Below, piece by piece: positions 29,801-42,006 of a stretch of 64,000 nucleotides of DNA. The notes under the pieces were generated by a model. That model was not told where the DNA came from. It worked only from the letters and a program-made list of their open reading frames with translations, and searched no databases. The DNA is taken from the NCBI RefSeq assembly GCF_036373705.1, contig NC_089851.1:58664850-58728849 (forward strand). Reading direction: 5' to 3'. This DNA is from Amia ocellicauda. Taxonomy: Eukaryota > Chordata > Actinopteri > Amiiformes > Amiidae. How positions within the stretch are numbered: position 1 is the first letter of the stretch; the number at the start of each line of letters is the position of its first letter. The translations under genes were made by a program, and so were the position numbers.

Positions 29801-32800
29801 CTGCTGTTATGATACTATGCTACTGACCATTGGGGGAGCGATAGCAAGCAAGAGAGTTAGATATCAAGAGTCATAGATAGATAGATGGATGGATGGATGG
29901 ATGGACGGCAAGGCAAGCATCTGATTGACAGTGGTCCGTGATCTGCTGTTATGCTACTTTGCTTCTGACCATTGGGGGAGCGATAGCAAGCAAGAGAGTT
30001 AGATGTCAAGAGTCATAGATAGATAGATGGATGGATGGATGGACGGCAAGGCAAGCATCTGATTGACAGTGGTCCGTGATCTGCTGTTATGCTACTATGC
30101 TACTGACCATTGGGGGAGCGATAGCAAGTAAGAGAGTTAGATATCGAGAGTCATTGATAGATAGATAGATAGATGGATGGTTGGACGGCAAGGCAAGCAT
30201 CTGATTGACAGTGGTCCGTGATCTGCTGTTATGCTACTATGCTACTGACCATTGGGGGAGCGATAGCAAGCAAGAGAGTTAGATAACAAGAGTCATAGAT
30301 AGATAGATGGATGGATGGATGGACGGCAAGGCAAGCATCTGATTGACAGTGGTCCGTGATCTGCTGTTATGCTACTATGCTACTGACCATTGGGGGAGCG
30401 ATAGCAAGTAAGAGAGTTAGATATCGAGAGTCATTGATAGATAGATAGATAGATGGATGGATGGACGGCAAGGCAAGCATCTGATTGACAGTGGTCCGTG
30501 ATCTGCTGTTATGCTACAATGCTACTGACCATTGGGGGAGCGATAGCAAGCAAGAGAGTTAGATATCAAGAGTCATAGATAGATAGATAGATAGATGGAT
30601 GGATGGACGGCAAGGCAAGCATCTGATTGACAGTGGTCCGTGATCTGCTGTTATGCTACAATGCTACTGACCATTGGGGGAGCGATAGCAAGCAAGAGAG
30701 TTAGATATCAAGAGTCATAGATAGATAGATAGATAGATGGATGGATGGACGGCAAGGCAAGCATCTGATTGACAGTGGTCCGTGATCTGCTGTTATGCTA
30801 CTATGCTACTGACCATTGGGGGAGCGATAGCAAGCAAGAGAGTTAGATAACAAGAGTCATAGATAGATAGATGGATGGATGGATGGACGGCAAGGCAAGC
30901 ATCTGATTGACAGTGTTCCGTGATCTGCTGTTATGCTACTATGCTACTGACCATTGGGGGAGCGATAGCAAGTAAGAGAGTTAGATATCGAGAGTCATTG
31001 ATAGATAGATAGATAGATGGATGGATGGACGGCAAGGCAAGCATCTGATTGACAGTGGTCCGTGATCTGCTGTTATGCTACAATGCTACTGACCATTGGG
31101 GGAGCGATAGCAAGCAAGAGAGTTAGATATCAAGAGTCATAGATAGATAGATAGATAGATGGATGGATGGACGGCAAGGCAAGCATCTGATTGACAGTGG
31201 TCCGTGATCTGCTGTTATGCTACAATGCTACTGACCATTGGGGGAGCGATAGCAAGCAAGAGAGTTAGATATCAAGAGTCATAGATAGATAGATAGATAG
31301 ATGGATGGATGGACGGCAAGGCAAGCATCTGATTGACTGTGGTCCGTGATCTGCTGTTATGCTACAATGCTACTGACCATTGGGGGAGCGATAGCAAGCA
31401 AGAGAGTTAGATATCAAGAGTCATAGATAGATAGATGGATGGATGGACGGCAAGGCAAGCATCTGATTGACAGTGGTCCGTGATCTGCTGTTATGATACT
31501 ATGCTACTGACCATTGGGGGAGCGATAGCAAGCAAGAGAGTTAGATATCAAGAGTCATAGATAGATAGATGGATGGATGGATGGATGGACGGCAAGGCAA
31601 GCATCTGATTGACAGTGGTCCGTGATCTGCTGTTATGCTACTTTGCTTCTGACCATTGGGGGAGCGATAGCAAGCAAGAGAGTTAGATGTCAAGAGTCAT
31701 AGATAGATAGATGGATGGATGGATGGACGGCAAGGCAAGCATCTGATTGACAGTGGTCCGTGATCTGCTGTTATGCTACTATGCTACTGACCATTGGGGG
31801 AGCGATAGCAAGCAAGAGAGTTAGATATCAAGAGTCATAGATAGATAGATAGATAGATGGATGGATGGACGGCAAGGCAAGCATCTGATTGACAGTGGTC
31901 CGTGATCTGCTGTTATGATACTATGCTACTGACCATTGGGGGAGCGATAGCAAGCAAGAGAGTTAGATATCAAGAGTCATAGATAGATAGATGGATGGAT
32001 GGATGGATGGACGGCAAGGCAAGCATCTGATTGACAGTGGTCCGTGATCTGCTGTTATGCTACTTTGCTTCTGACCATTGGGGGAGCGATAGCAAGCAAG
32101 AGAGTTAGATGTCAAGAGTCATAGATAGATAGATGGATGGATGGATGGACGGCAAGGCAAGCATCTGATTGACAGTGGTCCGTGATCTGCTGTTATGCTA
32201 CTATGCTACTGACCATTGGGGGATCGATAGCAACTAAGAGAGTTAGATATCGAGAGTCATTGATAGATAGATAGATAGATGGATGGATGGACGGCAAGGC
32301 AAGCATCTGATTGACAGTGGTCCGTGATCTGCTGTTATGCTACAATGCTACTGACCATTGGGGGAGCGATAGCAAGCAAGAGAGTTAGATATCAAGAGTC
32401 ATAGATAGATAGATAGATAGATGGATGGATGGACGGCAAGGCAAGCATCTGATTGACAGTGGTCCGTGATCTGCTGTTATGCTACTATGCTACTGACCAT
32501 TGGGGGAGCGATAGCAAGCAAGAGAGTTAGATAACAAGAGTCATAGATAGATAGATTGATGGATGGATGGACGGCAAGGCAAGCATCTGATTGACAGTGG
32601 TCCGTGATCTGCTGTTATGCTACTATGCTACTGACCATTGGGGGAGCGATAGCAAGTAAGAGAGTTAGATATCGAGAGTCATTGATAGATAGATAGATAG
32701 ATGGATGGATGGACGGCAAGGCAAGCATCTGATTGACAGTGGTCCGTGATCTGCTGTTATGCTACAATGCTACTGACCATTGGGGGAGCGATAGCAAGCA

Positions 32801-35800
32801 AGAGAGTTAGATATCAAGAGTCATAGATAGATAGATAGATAGATGGATGGATGGACGGCAAGGCAAGCATCTGATTGACAGTGGTCCGTGATCTGCTGTT
32901 ATGATACTATGCTACTGACCATTGGGGGAGCGATAGCAAGCAAGAGAGTTAGATATCAAGAGTCATAGATAGATAGATGGATGGATGGATGGATGGACGG
33001 CAAGGCAAGCATCTGATTGACAGTGGTCCGTGATCTGCTGTTATGCTACTTTGCTTCTGACCATTGGGGGAGCGATAGCAAGCAAGAGAGTTAGATGTCA
33101 AGAGTCATAGATAGATAGATGGATGGATGGATGGACGGCAAGGCAAGCATCTGATTGACAGTGGTCCGTGATCTGCTGTTATGCTACTATGCTACTGACC
33201 ATTGGGGGAGCGATAGCAAGTAAGAGAGTTAGATATCGAGAGTCATTGATAGATAGATAGATAGATGGATGGATGGACGGCAAGGCAAGCATCTGATTGA
33301 CAGTGGTCCGTGATCTGCTGTTATGCTACAATGCTACTGACCATTGGGGGAGCGATAGCAAGCAAGAGAGTTAGATATCGAGAGTCATAGATAGATAGAT
33401 AGATAGATGGATGGATGGACGGCAAGGCAAGCATCTGATTGACAGTGGTCCGTGATCTGCTGTTATGCTACTATGCTACTGACCATTGGGGGAGCGATAG
33501 CAAGCAAGAGAGTTAGATAACAAGAGTCATAGATAGATAGATGGATGGATGGATGGACGGCAAGGCAAGCATCTGATTGACAGTGGTCCGTGATCTGCTG
33601 TTATGCTACAATGCTACTGACCATTGGGGGAGCGATAGCAAGCAAGAGAGTTAGATATCAAGAGTCATAGATAGATAGATAGATAGATGGATGGATGGAC
33701 GGCAAGGCAAGCATCTGATTGACAGTGGTCCGTGATCTGCTGTTATGATACTATGCTACTGACCATTGGGGGAGCGATAGCAAGCAAGAGAGTTAGATAT
33801 CAAGAGTCATAGATAGATAGATAGATAGATGGATGGATGGACGGCAAGGCAAGCATCTGATTGACAGTGGTCCGTGATCTGCTGTTATGATACTATGCTA
33901 CTGACCATTGGGGGAGCGATAGCAAGCAAGAGAGTTAGATATCAAGAGTCATAGATAGATAGATGGATGGATGGATGGATGGACGGCAAGGCAAGCATCT
34001 GATTGACAGTGGTCCGTGATCTGCTGTTATGCTACTTTGCTTCTGACCATTGGGGGAGCGATAGCAAGCAAGAGAGTTAGATGTCAAGAGTCATAGATAG
34101 ATAGATGGATGGATGGATGGACGGCAAGGCAAGCATCTGATTGACAGTGGTCCGTGATCTGCTGTTATGCTACTATGCTACTGACCATTGGGGGAGCGAT
34201 AGCAAGTAAGAGAGTTAGATATCGAGAGTCATTGATAGATAGATAGATAGATGGATGGATGGACGGCAAGGCAAGCATCTGATTGACAGTGGTCCGTGAT
34301 CTGCTGTTATGCTACAATGCTACTGACCATTGGGGGAGCGATAGCAAGCAAGAGAGTTAGATATCAAGAGTCATAGATAGATAGATAGATAGATGGATGG
34401 ATGGACGGCAAGGCAAGCATCTGATTGACAGTGGTCCGTGATCTGCTGTTATGCTACTATGCTACTGACCATTGGGGGAGCGATAGCAAGCAAGAGAGTT
34501 AGATAACAAGAGTCATAGATAGATAGATGGATGGATGGATGGACGGCAAGGCAAGCATCTGATTGACAGTGGTCCGTGATCTGCTGTTATGCTACTATGC
34601 TACTGACCATTGGGGGAGCGATAGCAAGTAAGAGAGTTAGATATCGAGAGTCATTGATAGATAGATAGATAGATGGATGGATGGACGGCAAGGCAAGCAT
34701 CTGATTGACAGTGGTCCGTGATCTGCTGTTATGCTACAATGCTACTGACCATTGGGGGAGCGATAGCAAGCAAGAGAGTTAGATATCTAGAGTCATAGAT
34801 AGATAGATAGATAGATGGATGGATGGACGGCAAGGCAAGCATCTGATTGACAGTGGTCCGTGATCTGCTGTTATGCTACAATGCTACTGACCATTGGGGG
34901 AGCGATAGCAAGCAAGAGAGTTAGATATCAAGAGTCATAGATAGATAGATAGATAGATAGATGGATGGATGGACGGCAAGGCAAGCATCTGATTGACAGT
35001 GGTCCGTGATCTGCTGTTATGCTACAATGCTACTGACCATTGGGGGAGCGATAGCAAGCAAGAGAGTTAGATATCAAGAGTCATAGATAGATAGATGGAT
35101 GGATGGACGGCAAGGCAAGCATCTGATTGACAGTGGTCCGTGATCTGCTGTTATGATACTATGCTACTGACCATTGGGGGAGCGATAGCAAGCAAGAGAG
35201 TTAGATATCAAGAGTCATAGATAGATAGATGGATGGATGGATGGATGGACGGCAAGGCAAGCATCTGATTGACAGTGGTCCGTGATCTGCTGTTATGCTA
35301 CTTTGCTTCTGACCATTGGGGGAGCGATAGCAAGCAAGAGAGTTAGATGTCAAGAGTCATAGATAGATAGATGGATGGATGGATGGACGGCAAGGCAAGC
35401 ATCTGATTGACAGTGGTCCGTGATCTGCTGTTATGCTACTATGCTACTGACCATTGGGGGAGCGATAGCAAGCAAGAGAGTTAGATATCAAGAGTCATAG
35501 ATAGATAGATAGATAGATGGATGGATGGACGGCAAGGCAAGCATCTGATTGACAGTGGTCCGTGATCTGCTGTTATGATACTATGCTACTGACCATTGGG
35601 GGAGCGATAGCAAGCAAGAGAGTTAGATATCAAGAGTCATAGATAGATAGATGGATGGATGGATGGATGGACGGCAAGGCAAGCATCTGATTGACAGTGG
35701 TCCGTGATCTGCTGTTATGCTACTTTGCTTCTGACCATTGGGGGAGCGATAGCAAGCAAGAGAGTTAGATGTCAAGAGTCATAGATAGATAGATGGATGG

Positions 35801-38800
35801 ATGGATGGACGGCAAGGCAAGCATCTGATTGACAGTGGTCCGTGATCTGCTGTTATGCTACTATGCTACTGACCATTGGGGGAGCGATAGCAAGTAAGAG
35901 AGTTAGATATCGAGAGTCATTGATAGATAGATAGATAGATGGATGGATGGACGGCAAGGCAAGCATCTGATTGACAGTGGTCCGTGATCTGCTGTTATGC
36001 TACAATGCTACTGACCATTGGGGGAGCGATAGCAAGCAAGAGAGTTAGATATCAAGAGTCATAGATAGATAGATAGATAGATGGATGGATGGACGGCAAG
36101 GCAAGCATCTGATTGACAGTGGTCCGTGATCTGCTGTTATGCTACTATGCTACTGACCATTGGGGGAGCGATAGCAAGCAAGAGAGTTAGATAACAAGAG
36201 TCATAGATAGATAGATGGATGGATGGATGGACGGCAAGGCAAGCATCTGATTGACAGTGGTCCGTGATCTGCTGTTATGCTACTATGCTACTGACCATTG
36301 GGGGAGCGATAGCAAGTAAGAGAGTTAGATATCGAGAGTCATTGATAGATAGATAGATAGATAGATGGATGGATGGACGGCAAGGCAAGCATCTGATTGA
36401 CAGTGGTCCGTGATCTGCTGTTATGCTACAATGCTACTGACCATTGGGGGAGCGATAGCAAGCAAGAGAGTTAGATATCAAGAGTCATAGATAGATAGAT
36501 AGATAGATGGATGGATGGACGGCAAGGCAAGCATCTGATTGACAGTGGTCCGTGATCTGCTGTTATGCTACAATGCTACTGACCATTGGGGGAGCGATAG
36601 CAAGCAAGAGAGTTAGATATCAAGAGTCATAGATAGATAGATAGATAGATGGATGGATGGACGGCAAGGCAAGCATCTGATTGACAGTGGTCCGTGATCT
36701 GCTGTTATGCTACAATGCTACTGACCATTGGGGGAGCGATAGCAAGCAAGAGAGTTAGATATCAAGAGTCATAGATAGATAGATAGATAGATGGATGGAT
36801 GGACGGCAAGGCAAGCATCTGATTGACAGTGGTCCGTGATCTGCTGTTATGATACTATGCTACTGACCATTGGGGGAGCGATAGCAAGCAAGAGAGTTAG
36901 ATATCAAGAGTCATAGATAGATAGATGGATGGATGGATGGATGGACGGCAAGGCAAGCATCTGATTGACAGTGGTCCGTGATCTGCTGTTATGCTACTTT
37001 GCTTCTGACCATTGGGGGAGCGATAGCAAGCAAGAGAGTTAGATGTCAAGAGTCATAGATAGATAGATGGATGGATGGATGGACGGCAAGGCAAGCATCT
37101 GATTGACAGTGGTCCGTGATCTGCTGTCATGCTACTATGCTACTGACCATTGGGGGAGCGATAGCAAGTAAGAGAGTTAGATATCGAGAGTCATTGATAG
37201 ATAGATAGATAGATGGATGGATGGACGGCAAGGCAAGCATCTGATTGACAGTGGTCCGTGATCTGCTGTTATGCTACAATGCTACTGACCATTGGGGGAG
37301 CGATAGCAAGCAAGAGAGTTAGATATCAAGAGTCATAGATAGATAGATAGATAGATGGATGGATGGACGGCAAGGCAAGCATCTGATTGACAGTGGTCCG
37401 TGATCTGCTGTTATGCTACTATGCTACTGACCATTGGGGGAGCGATAGCAAGCAAGAGAGTTAGATATCAAGAGTCATAGATAGATAGATAGATAGATGG
37501 ATGGATGGACGGCAAGGCAAGCATCTGATTGACAGTGGTCCGTGATCTGCTGTTATGATACTATGCTACTGACCATTGGGGGAGCGATAGCAAGCAAGAG
37601 AGTTAGATATCAAGAGTCATAGATAGATAGATGGATGGATGGATGGATGGACGGCAAGGCAAGCATCTGATTGACAGTGTTCCGTGATCTGCTGTTATGC
37701 TACTATGCTACTGACCATTGGGGGAGCGATAGCAAGCAAGAGAGTTAGATAACAAGAGTCATAGATAGATAGATGGATGGATGGATGGACGGCAAGGCAA
37801 GCATCTGATTGACAGTGGTCCGTGATCTGCTGTTATGCTACTATGCTACTGACCATTGGGGGAGCGATAGCAAGTAAGAGAGTTAGATATCGAGAGTCAT
37901 TGATAGATAGATAGATAGATGGATGGATGGACGGCAAGGCAAGCATCTGATTGACAGTGGTCCGTGATCTGCTGTTATGCTACAATGCTACTGACCATTG
38001 GGGGAGCGATAGCAAGCAAGAGAGTTAGATATCAAGAGTCATAGATAGATAGATAGATAGATGGATGGATGGACGGCAAGGCAAGCATCTGATTGACAGT
38101 GGTCCGTGATCTGCTGTTATGCTACAATGCTACTGACCATTGGGGGAGCGATAGCAAGCAAGAGAGTTAGATATCAAGAGTCATAGATAGATAGATAGAT
38201 AGATGGATGGATGGACGGCAAGGCAAGCATCTGATTGACAGTGGTCCGTGATCTGCTGTTATGCTACAATGCTACTGACCATTGGGGGAGCGATAGCAAG
38301 CAAGAGAGTTAGATATCAAGAGTCATAGATAGATAGATAGATAGATGGATGGATGGACGGCAAGGCAAGCATCTGATTGACAGTGGTCCGTGATCTGCTG
38401 TTATGATACTATGCTACTGACCATTGGGGGAGCGATAGCAAGCAAGAGAGTTAGATATCAAGAGTCATAGATAGATAGATAGATAGATGGATGGATGGAC
38501 GGCAAGGCAAGCATCTGATTGACAGTGGTCCATGATCTGCTGTTATGCTACAATGCTACTGACCATTGGGGGAGCGATAGCAAGCAAGAGAGTTAGATAT
38601 CAAGAGTCATAGATAGATAGATAGATAGATGGATGGATGGACGGCAAGGCAAGCATCTGATTGACAGTGGTCCGTGATCTGCTGTTATGATACTATGCTA
38701 CTGACCATTGGGGGAGCGATAGCAAGCAAGAGAGTTAGATATCAAGAGTCATAGATAGATAGATGGATGGATGGATGGATGGACGGCAAGGCAAGCATCT

Positions 38801-40952
38801 GATTGACAGTGGTCCGTGATCTGCTGTTATGCTACTTTGCTTCTGACCATTGGGGGAGCGATAGCAAGCAAGAGAGTTAGATGTCAAGAGTCATAGATAG
38901 ATAGATGGATGGATGGATGGACGGCAAGGCAAGCATCTGATTGACAGTGGTCCGTGATCTGCTGTTATGCTACTATGCTACTGACCATTGGGGGAGCGAT
39001 AGCAAGTAAGAGAGTTAGATATCGAGAGTCATTGATAGATAGATAGATAGATGGATGGTTGGACGGCAAGGCAAGCATCTGATTGACAGTGGTCCGTGAT
39101 CTGCTGTTATGCTACAATGCTACTGACCATTGGGGGAGCGATAGCAAGCAAGAGAGTTAGATATCAAGAGTCATAGATAGATAGATAGATAGATGGATGG
39201 ATGGACGGCAAGGCAAGCATCTGATTGACAGTGGTCCGTGATCTGCTGTTATGCTACAATGCTACTGACCATTGGGGGAGCGATAGCAAGCAAGAGAGTT
39301 AGATATCAAGAGTCATAGATAGATAGATAGATAGATGGATGGATGGACGGCAAGGCAAGCATCTGATTGACAGTGTTCCGTGATCTGCTGTTATGCTACT
39401 ATGCTACTGACCATTGGGGGAGCGATAGCAAGCAAGAGAGTTAGATAACAAGAGTCATAGATAGATAGATGGATGGATGGATGGACGGCAAGGCAAGCAT
39501 CTGATTGACAGTGGTCCGTGATCTGCTGTTATGCTACTATGCTACTGACCATTGGGGGAGCGATAGCAAGTAAGAGAGTTAGATATCGAGAGTCATTGAT
39601 AGATAGATAGATAGATGGATGGATGGACGGCAAGGCAAGCATCTGATTGACAGTGGTCCGTGATCTGCTGTTATGCTACAATGCTACTGACCATTGGGGG
39701 AGCGATAGCAAGCAAGAGAGTTAGATATCAAGAGTCATAGATAGATAGATAGATAGATGGATGGATGGACGGCAAGGCAAGCATCTGATTGACAGTGGTC
39801 CGTGATCTGCTGTTATGCTACAATGCTACTGACCATTGGGGGAGCGATAGCAAGCAAGAGAGTTAGATATCAAGAGTCATAGATAGATAGATAGATAGAT
39901 GGATGGATGGACGGCAAGGCAAGCATCTGATTGACAGTGGTCCGTGATCTGCTGTTATGATACTATGCTACTGACCATTGGGGGAGCGATAGCAAGCAAG
40001 AGAGTTAGATATCAAGAGTCATAGATAGATAGATGGATGGATGGATGGATGGACGGCAAGGCAAGCATCTGATTGACAGTGGTCCGTGATCTGCTGTTAT
40101 GCTACAATGCTACTGACCATTGGGGGAGCGATAGCAAGCAAGAGAGTTAGATATCAAGAGTCATAGATAGATAGATAGATAGATGGATGGATGGACGGCA
40201 AGGCAAGCATCTGATTGACAGTGGTCCGTGATCTGCTGTTATGCTACAATGCTACTGACCATTGGGGGAGCGATAGCAAGCAAGAGAGTTAGATATCAAG
40301 AGTCATAGATAGATAGATAGATAGATGGATGGATGGACGGCAAGGCAAGCATCTGATTGACAGTGGTCCGTGATCTGCTGTTATGCTACAATGCTACTGA
40401 CCATTGGGGGAGCGATAGCAAGCAAGAGAGTTAGATATCAAGAGTCATAGATAGATAGATAGATAGATGGATGGATGGACGGCAAGGCAAGCATCTGATT
40501 GACAGTGGTCCGTGATCTGCTGTTATGCTAAAATGCTACTGACCATTGGGGGAGCGATAGCAAGCAAGAGAGTTAGATATCAAGAGTCATAGATAGATAG
40601 ATAGATAGATGGATGGATGGACGGCAAGGCAAGCATCTGATTGACAGTGGTCCGTGATCTGCTGTTATGATACTATGCTACTGACCATTGGGGGAGCGAT
40701 AGCAAGCAAGAGAGTTAGATATCAAGAGTCATAGATAGATAGATGGATGGATGGATGGATGGACGGCAAGGCAAGCATCTGATTGACAGTGGTCCGTGAT
40801 CTGCTGTTATGCTACTTTGCTTCTGACCATTGGGGGAGCGATAGCAAGCAAGAGAGTTAGATATTGAGAGTCATAGATAGATGGATGGATGGATGGACGG
40901 CAAGGCAAGAACCTGATTGACAGCGGTCCGTGATCTGCTGTTATTCTACTAT
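2879..40952 (+). repeat. 142-bp satellite, main array with higher-order structure
   Basis: About 268 uninterrupted monomers, with lengths differing by multiples of 4 bp through GATA/GGAT slippage. I recognise these classes: A (CTACTATG, GCAAGTAAG, GAGTCATTGATAG), B (CTACAATG, ATATCAAG), C (ATGATACTATG, ATATCAAG, extra GGAT), D (CTACTTTGCTTCTG, ATGTCAAG), E (CTACTATG, GATAACAAG) and F (CTACTATG, ATATCAAG). A common order is F-C-D-A-B-E-A-B-B-(B)-C-D, cycling after 10-12 monomers, for example with F near 13,370, 14,910 and 16,590. Two D monomers often lie about 420 bp apart (7,461 and 7,883). No gene is seen anywhere in this interval. Confidence 0.97.
25200..30000 (+). repeat. tandem segmental duplication, 2,398-bp period
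   Basis: Three otherwise rare variants recur at exactly the same distance: GTTAAATGTC at 25,766 and 28,164, ATGATACTGA in an A monomer at 26,851 and 29,249, and CAAGTCAAGC at 27,227 and 29,625. Each pair is 2,398 bp apart, about 17 monomers. The monomer order also agrees from about 25.3 to 27.5 kb and from 27.7 to 29.9 kb. The boundaries given are approximate, because flanking monomers are near identical. Confidence 0.85.
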
Positions 40953-40974
40953 CAGCAGCAGCAGCGGCAGATTT

Positions 40975-41048
40975 GGCGCTGTGGCTTAGTTGGTTAAAGC
41001 ACCTGTCTAGTAAACAGGAGGTCCTGGGTTCAAATCCCAGCGGTGCCT
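40975..41048 (+). tRNA. trnT-AGU: tRNA-Thr (AGT), cassette copy 1
   Basis: A 74-nt cloverleaf. Acceptor GGCGCTG pairs with CGGTGCC with a U-G at pair 6 (the other copies have C-G there). D stem is GCTT/AAGC. Anticodon stem CCTGT/ACAGG encloses loop CTAGTAA, giving anticodon AGT. T arm is CTGGG-TTCAAAT-CCCAG. Box A TGGCTTAGTTGG and box B GGTTCAAATCC are intact. It closely resembles vertebrate tRNA-Thr(AGT). The first T run of four or more is weakly placed, at 41,106, almost 60 nt downstream. Confidence 0.95.
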
Positions 41049-41334
41049 TAGGCGGGCTTTCTGTGCTCCTTGCGAAGCTTGTGCTTCCGCTTTGTCGACC
41101 ATCAGTTTTAGCAAGATAGGCTTATCGTAAAGCCATCAGAGGACGTAATGAACCGGAAAGCCAACTGGACAGACGCCGGTTTGTAAAGAAGAACCAGAAC
41201 CCAAAGGACAAGCGCTACGGCCAACGTCCAATTCCCATTGCCGCCCCTGGACAGTCGCAACAGGGAGCTTGTTGCTCCCGTCAACCTTACGTTTTCACCT
41301 CTGTGTGCTTCCTTTGTTGCAGCCTGCATCCAGA

Positions 41335-41449
41335 TTTTGTTTTGTTTTGTTTTGTTTTGTTTTGTTTTGTTTTGTTTTGTTTTGTTTTGTTTTGTTTTGT
41401 TTTGTTTTGTTTTGTTTTGTTTTGTTTTGTTTTGTTTTGTTTTGTTTTT
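41335..41449 (+). repeat. (TTTTG)n microsatellite, cassette copy 1
   Basis: About 23 units of TTTTG between the two tRNA-Thr genes, ending at GCCTTACGCC. It creates long open frames (Phe/Cys/Val/Leu on plus, Lys/Gln/Asn on minus) that are artefacts of the five-base repeat. Confidence 0.97.
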
Positions 41450-41491
41450 GCCTTACGCCTGAGTGTAGGCACTGGGGAATGGGAGAGTCCT

Positions 41492-41565
41492 GGCACCGTG
41501 GCTTAGTTGGTCAAAGCGCCTGTCTTGTAAACAGGAAACCCTGGGTTCGACTCCCAGCAGTGCCT
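41492..41565 (+). tRNA. trnT-UGU: tRNA-Thr (TGT), cassette copy 1
   Basis: A 74-nt cloverleaf. Acceptor GGCACCG/CAGTGCC has a C-A mismatch at pair 6, D stem is GCTT/AAGC, anticodon stem CCTGT/ACAGG encloses loop CTTGTAA (anticodon TGT), and the T arm is CTGGG-TTCGACT-CCCAG. Box B GGTTCGACTCC is canonical. The C-A mismatch is present in all six copies, so it predates amplification. The first T run is TTTTT at 41,618, about 50 nt downstream. Confidence 0.93.
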
Positions 41566-41627
41566 TGGTTTATGTTGGCCTAGGCAATGGAAAGGAAGTT
41601 TCTAAACGCTCAATACATTTTTGCAAG

Positions 41628-41696
41628 ATGGCCGTCCACAGCAAGCAGCTTAAGGTTACTGTAGCCACAGTCTGGCAAGCTGTCCGCCAGAAGTAG
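41628..41696 (+). other. 22-codon open frame in cassette, doubtful
   Basis: An ATG in the context GCAAGATGGCC opens a 22-codon frame ending at TAG, and it is identical in all six cassettes. Identity is expected from recent amplification and is not evidence of selection. The AAGATGGCC start also resembles a YY1-type site. Listed only because it lies between the Thr(TGT) and Asn genes and would otherwise be missed. Confidence 0.1.
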
Positions 41697-41729
41697 AAAC
41701 AATAACAAGGGGCGGGGGGAAAAGTGGGC

Positions 41730-41803
41730 CACCCCTGGGTGGATTCGAACAACCATCCTTTTGGTTAACAGCCAAACGCGCTGACCGATTGCGCCACAGA
41801 GAC
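41730..41803 (-). tRNA. trnN-GUU: tRNA-Asn (GTT), cassette copy 1, damaged
   Basis: Minus-strand cloverleaf GTCTCTG-TG-GCGC..., with anticodon stem TTTGG/CCAAA and loop CTGTTAA (anticodon GTT). Compared with the intact copies it has CAGGGGT instead of CAGGGAC in the acceptor (U-G at pair 2 and G-U at pair 1), and T stem GGTTG instead of GGTGG, which breaks one pair and alters box B. A TTTT terminator begins only 6 nt beyond the discriminator (41,720-41,723), much better placed than for the Thr genes. Likely a decaying copy. Confidence 0.88.
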
Positions 41804-41903
41804 AGACAGAGGTGTTGTGGTTGCTGCAGTCGTGCAGTTCCTTGACAGTTGCCAAAAATCATTTCCAGCACACGATTTTCTTTGTCGTTGAATGCAACAT
41901 ACG

Positions 41904-41952
41904 TGACCATTGGGGGAGCGATAGCAAGCAAGAGAGTTAGATATCGAGAGTC

Positions 41953-42006
<54 letters not shown>

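Larger units (their letters stand above)
40953..41903 (+). repeat. tRNA cassette, copy 1
   Basis: Non-satellite block of 951 bp inserted in a monomer. The left satellite homology ends after TTATTCTACTAT, and the cassette begins CAGCAGCAGCAGCGGCAG. The right end is ...GCAACATACG, after which the satellite resumes in phase with TGACCATTGGGG. Contents in order are tRNA-Thr(AGT), about 440 bp of unique sequence containing a (TTTTG)n tract, tRNA-Thr(TGT), and tRNA-Asn(GTT) on the opposite strand. Among the six copies this one carries the most damaged tRNA-Asn acceptor and T arm. The minus-strand 73-aa frame at 41,108-41,329 is shared by the cassettes but has no recognisable family. Confidence 0.95.

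Noticed and set aside
1-40952. CRISPR array
   Set aside because: The repeats are contiguous with no unique spacers, monomers are about 142 bp, and the surrounding DNA is vertebrate-like. This is a satellite.
2879-40952. CENP-B box or tRNA-derived origin of the satellite monomer
   Set aside because: I found no CENP-B-like motif (TTCG....CGGGA) and no box A/box B pair in the monomer core.
41108-41329. 73-aa minus-strand frame, present in every cassette, with a hydrophobic middle
   Set aside because: The copies are recent duplicates, so conservation proves nothing. There is no recognisable domain, the frame lies between tRNA genes, and copy 6 already alters its C-terminus.
41238-41583. Open frames of 60-130 codons rich in Phe/Cys/Val/Leu or Lys/Gln/Asn in all six cassettes
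   Set aside because: They are translations of (TTTTG)n on both strands, extended into flanking cassette sequence. Their length follows the repeat length, and all frames are open at once.
41610-41931. 81-132-aa minus-strand frames over the tRNA-Asn gene and into the satellite
   Set aside because: They read through a tRNA gene and the GATA tract (Ser-Ile-Tyr-Leu repeats), and their ends vary with repeat length.
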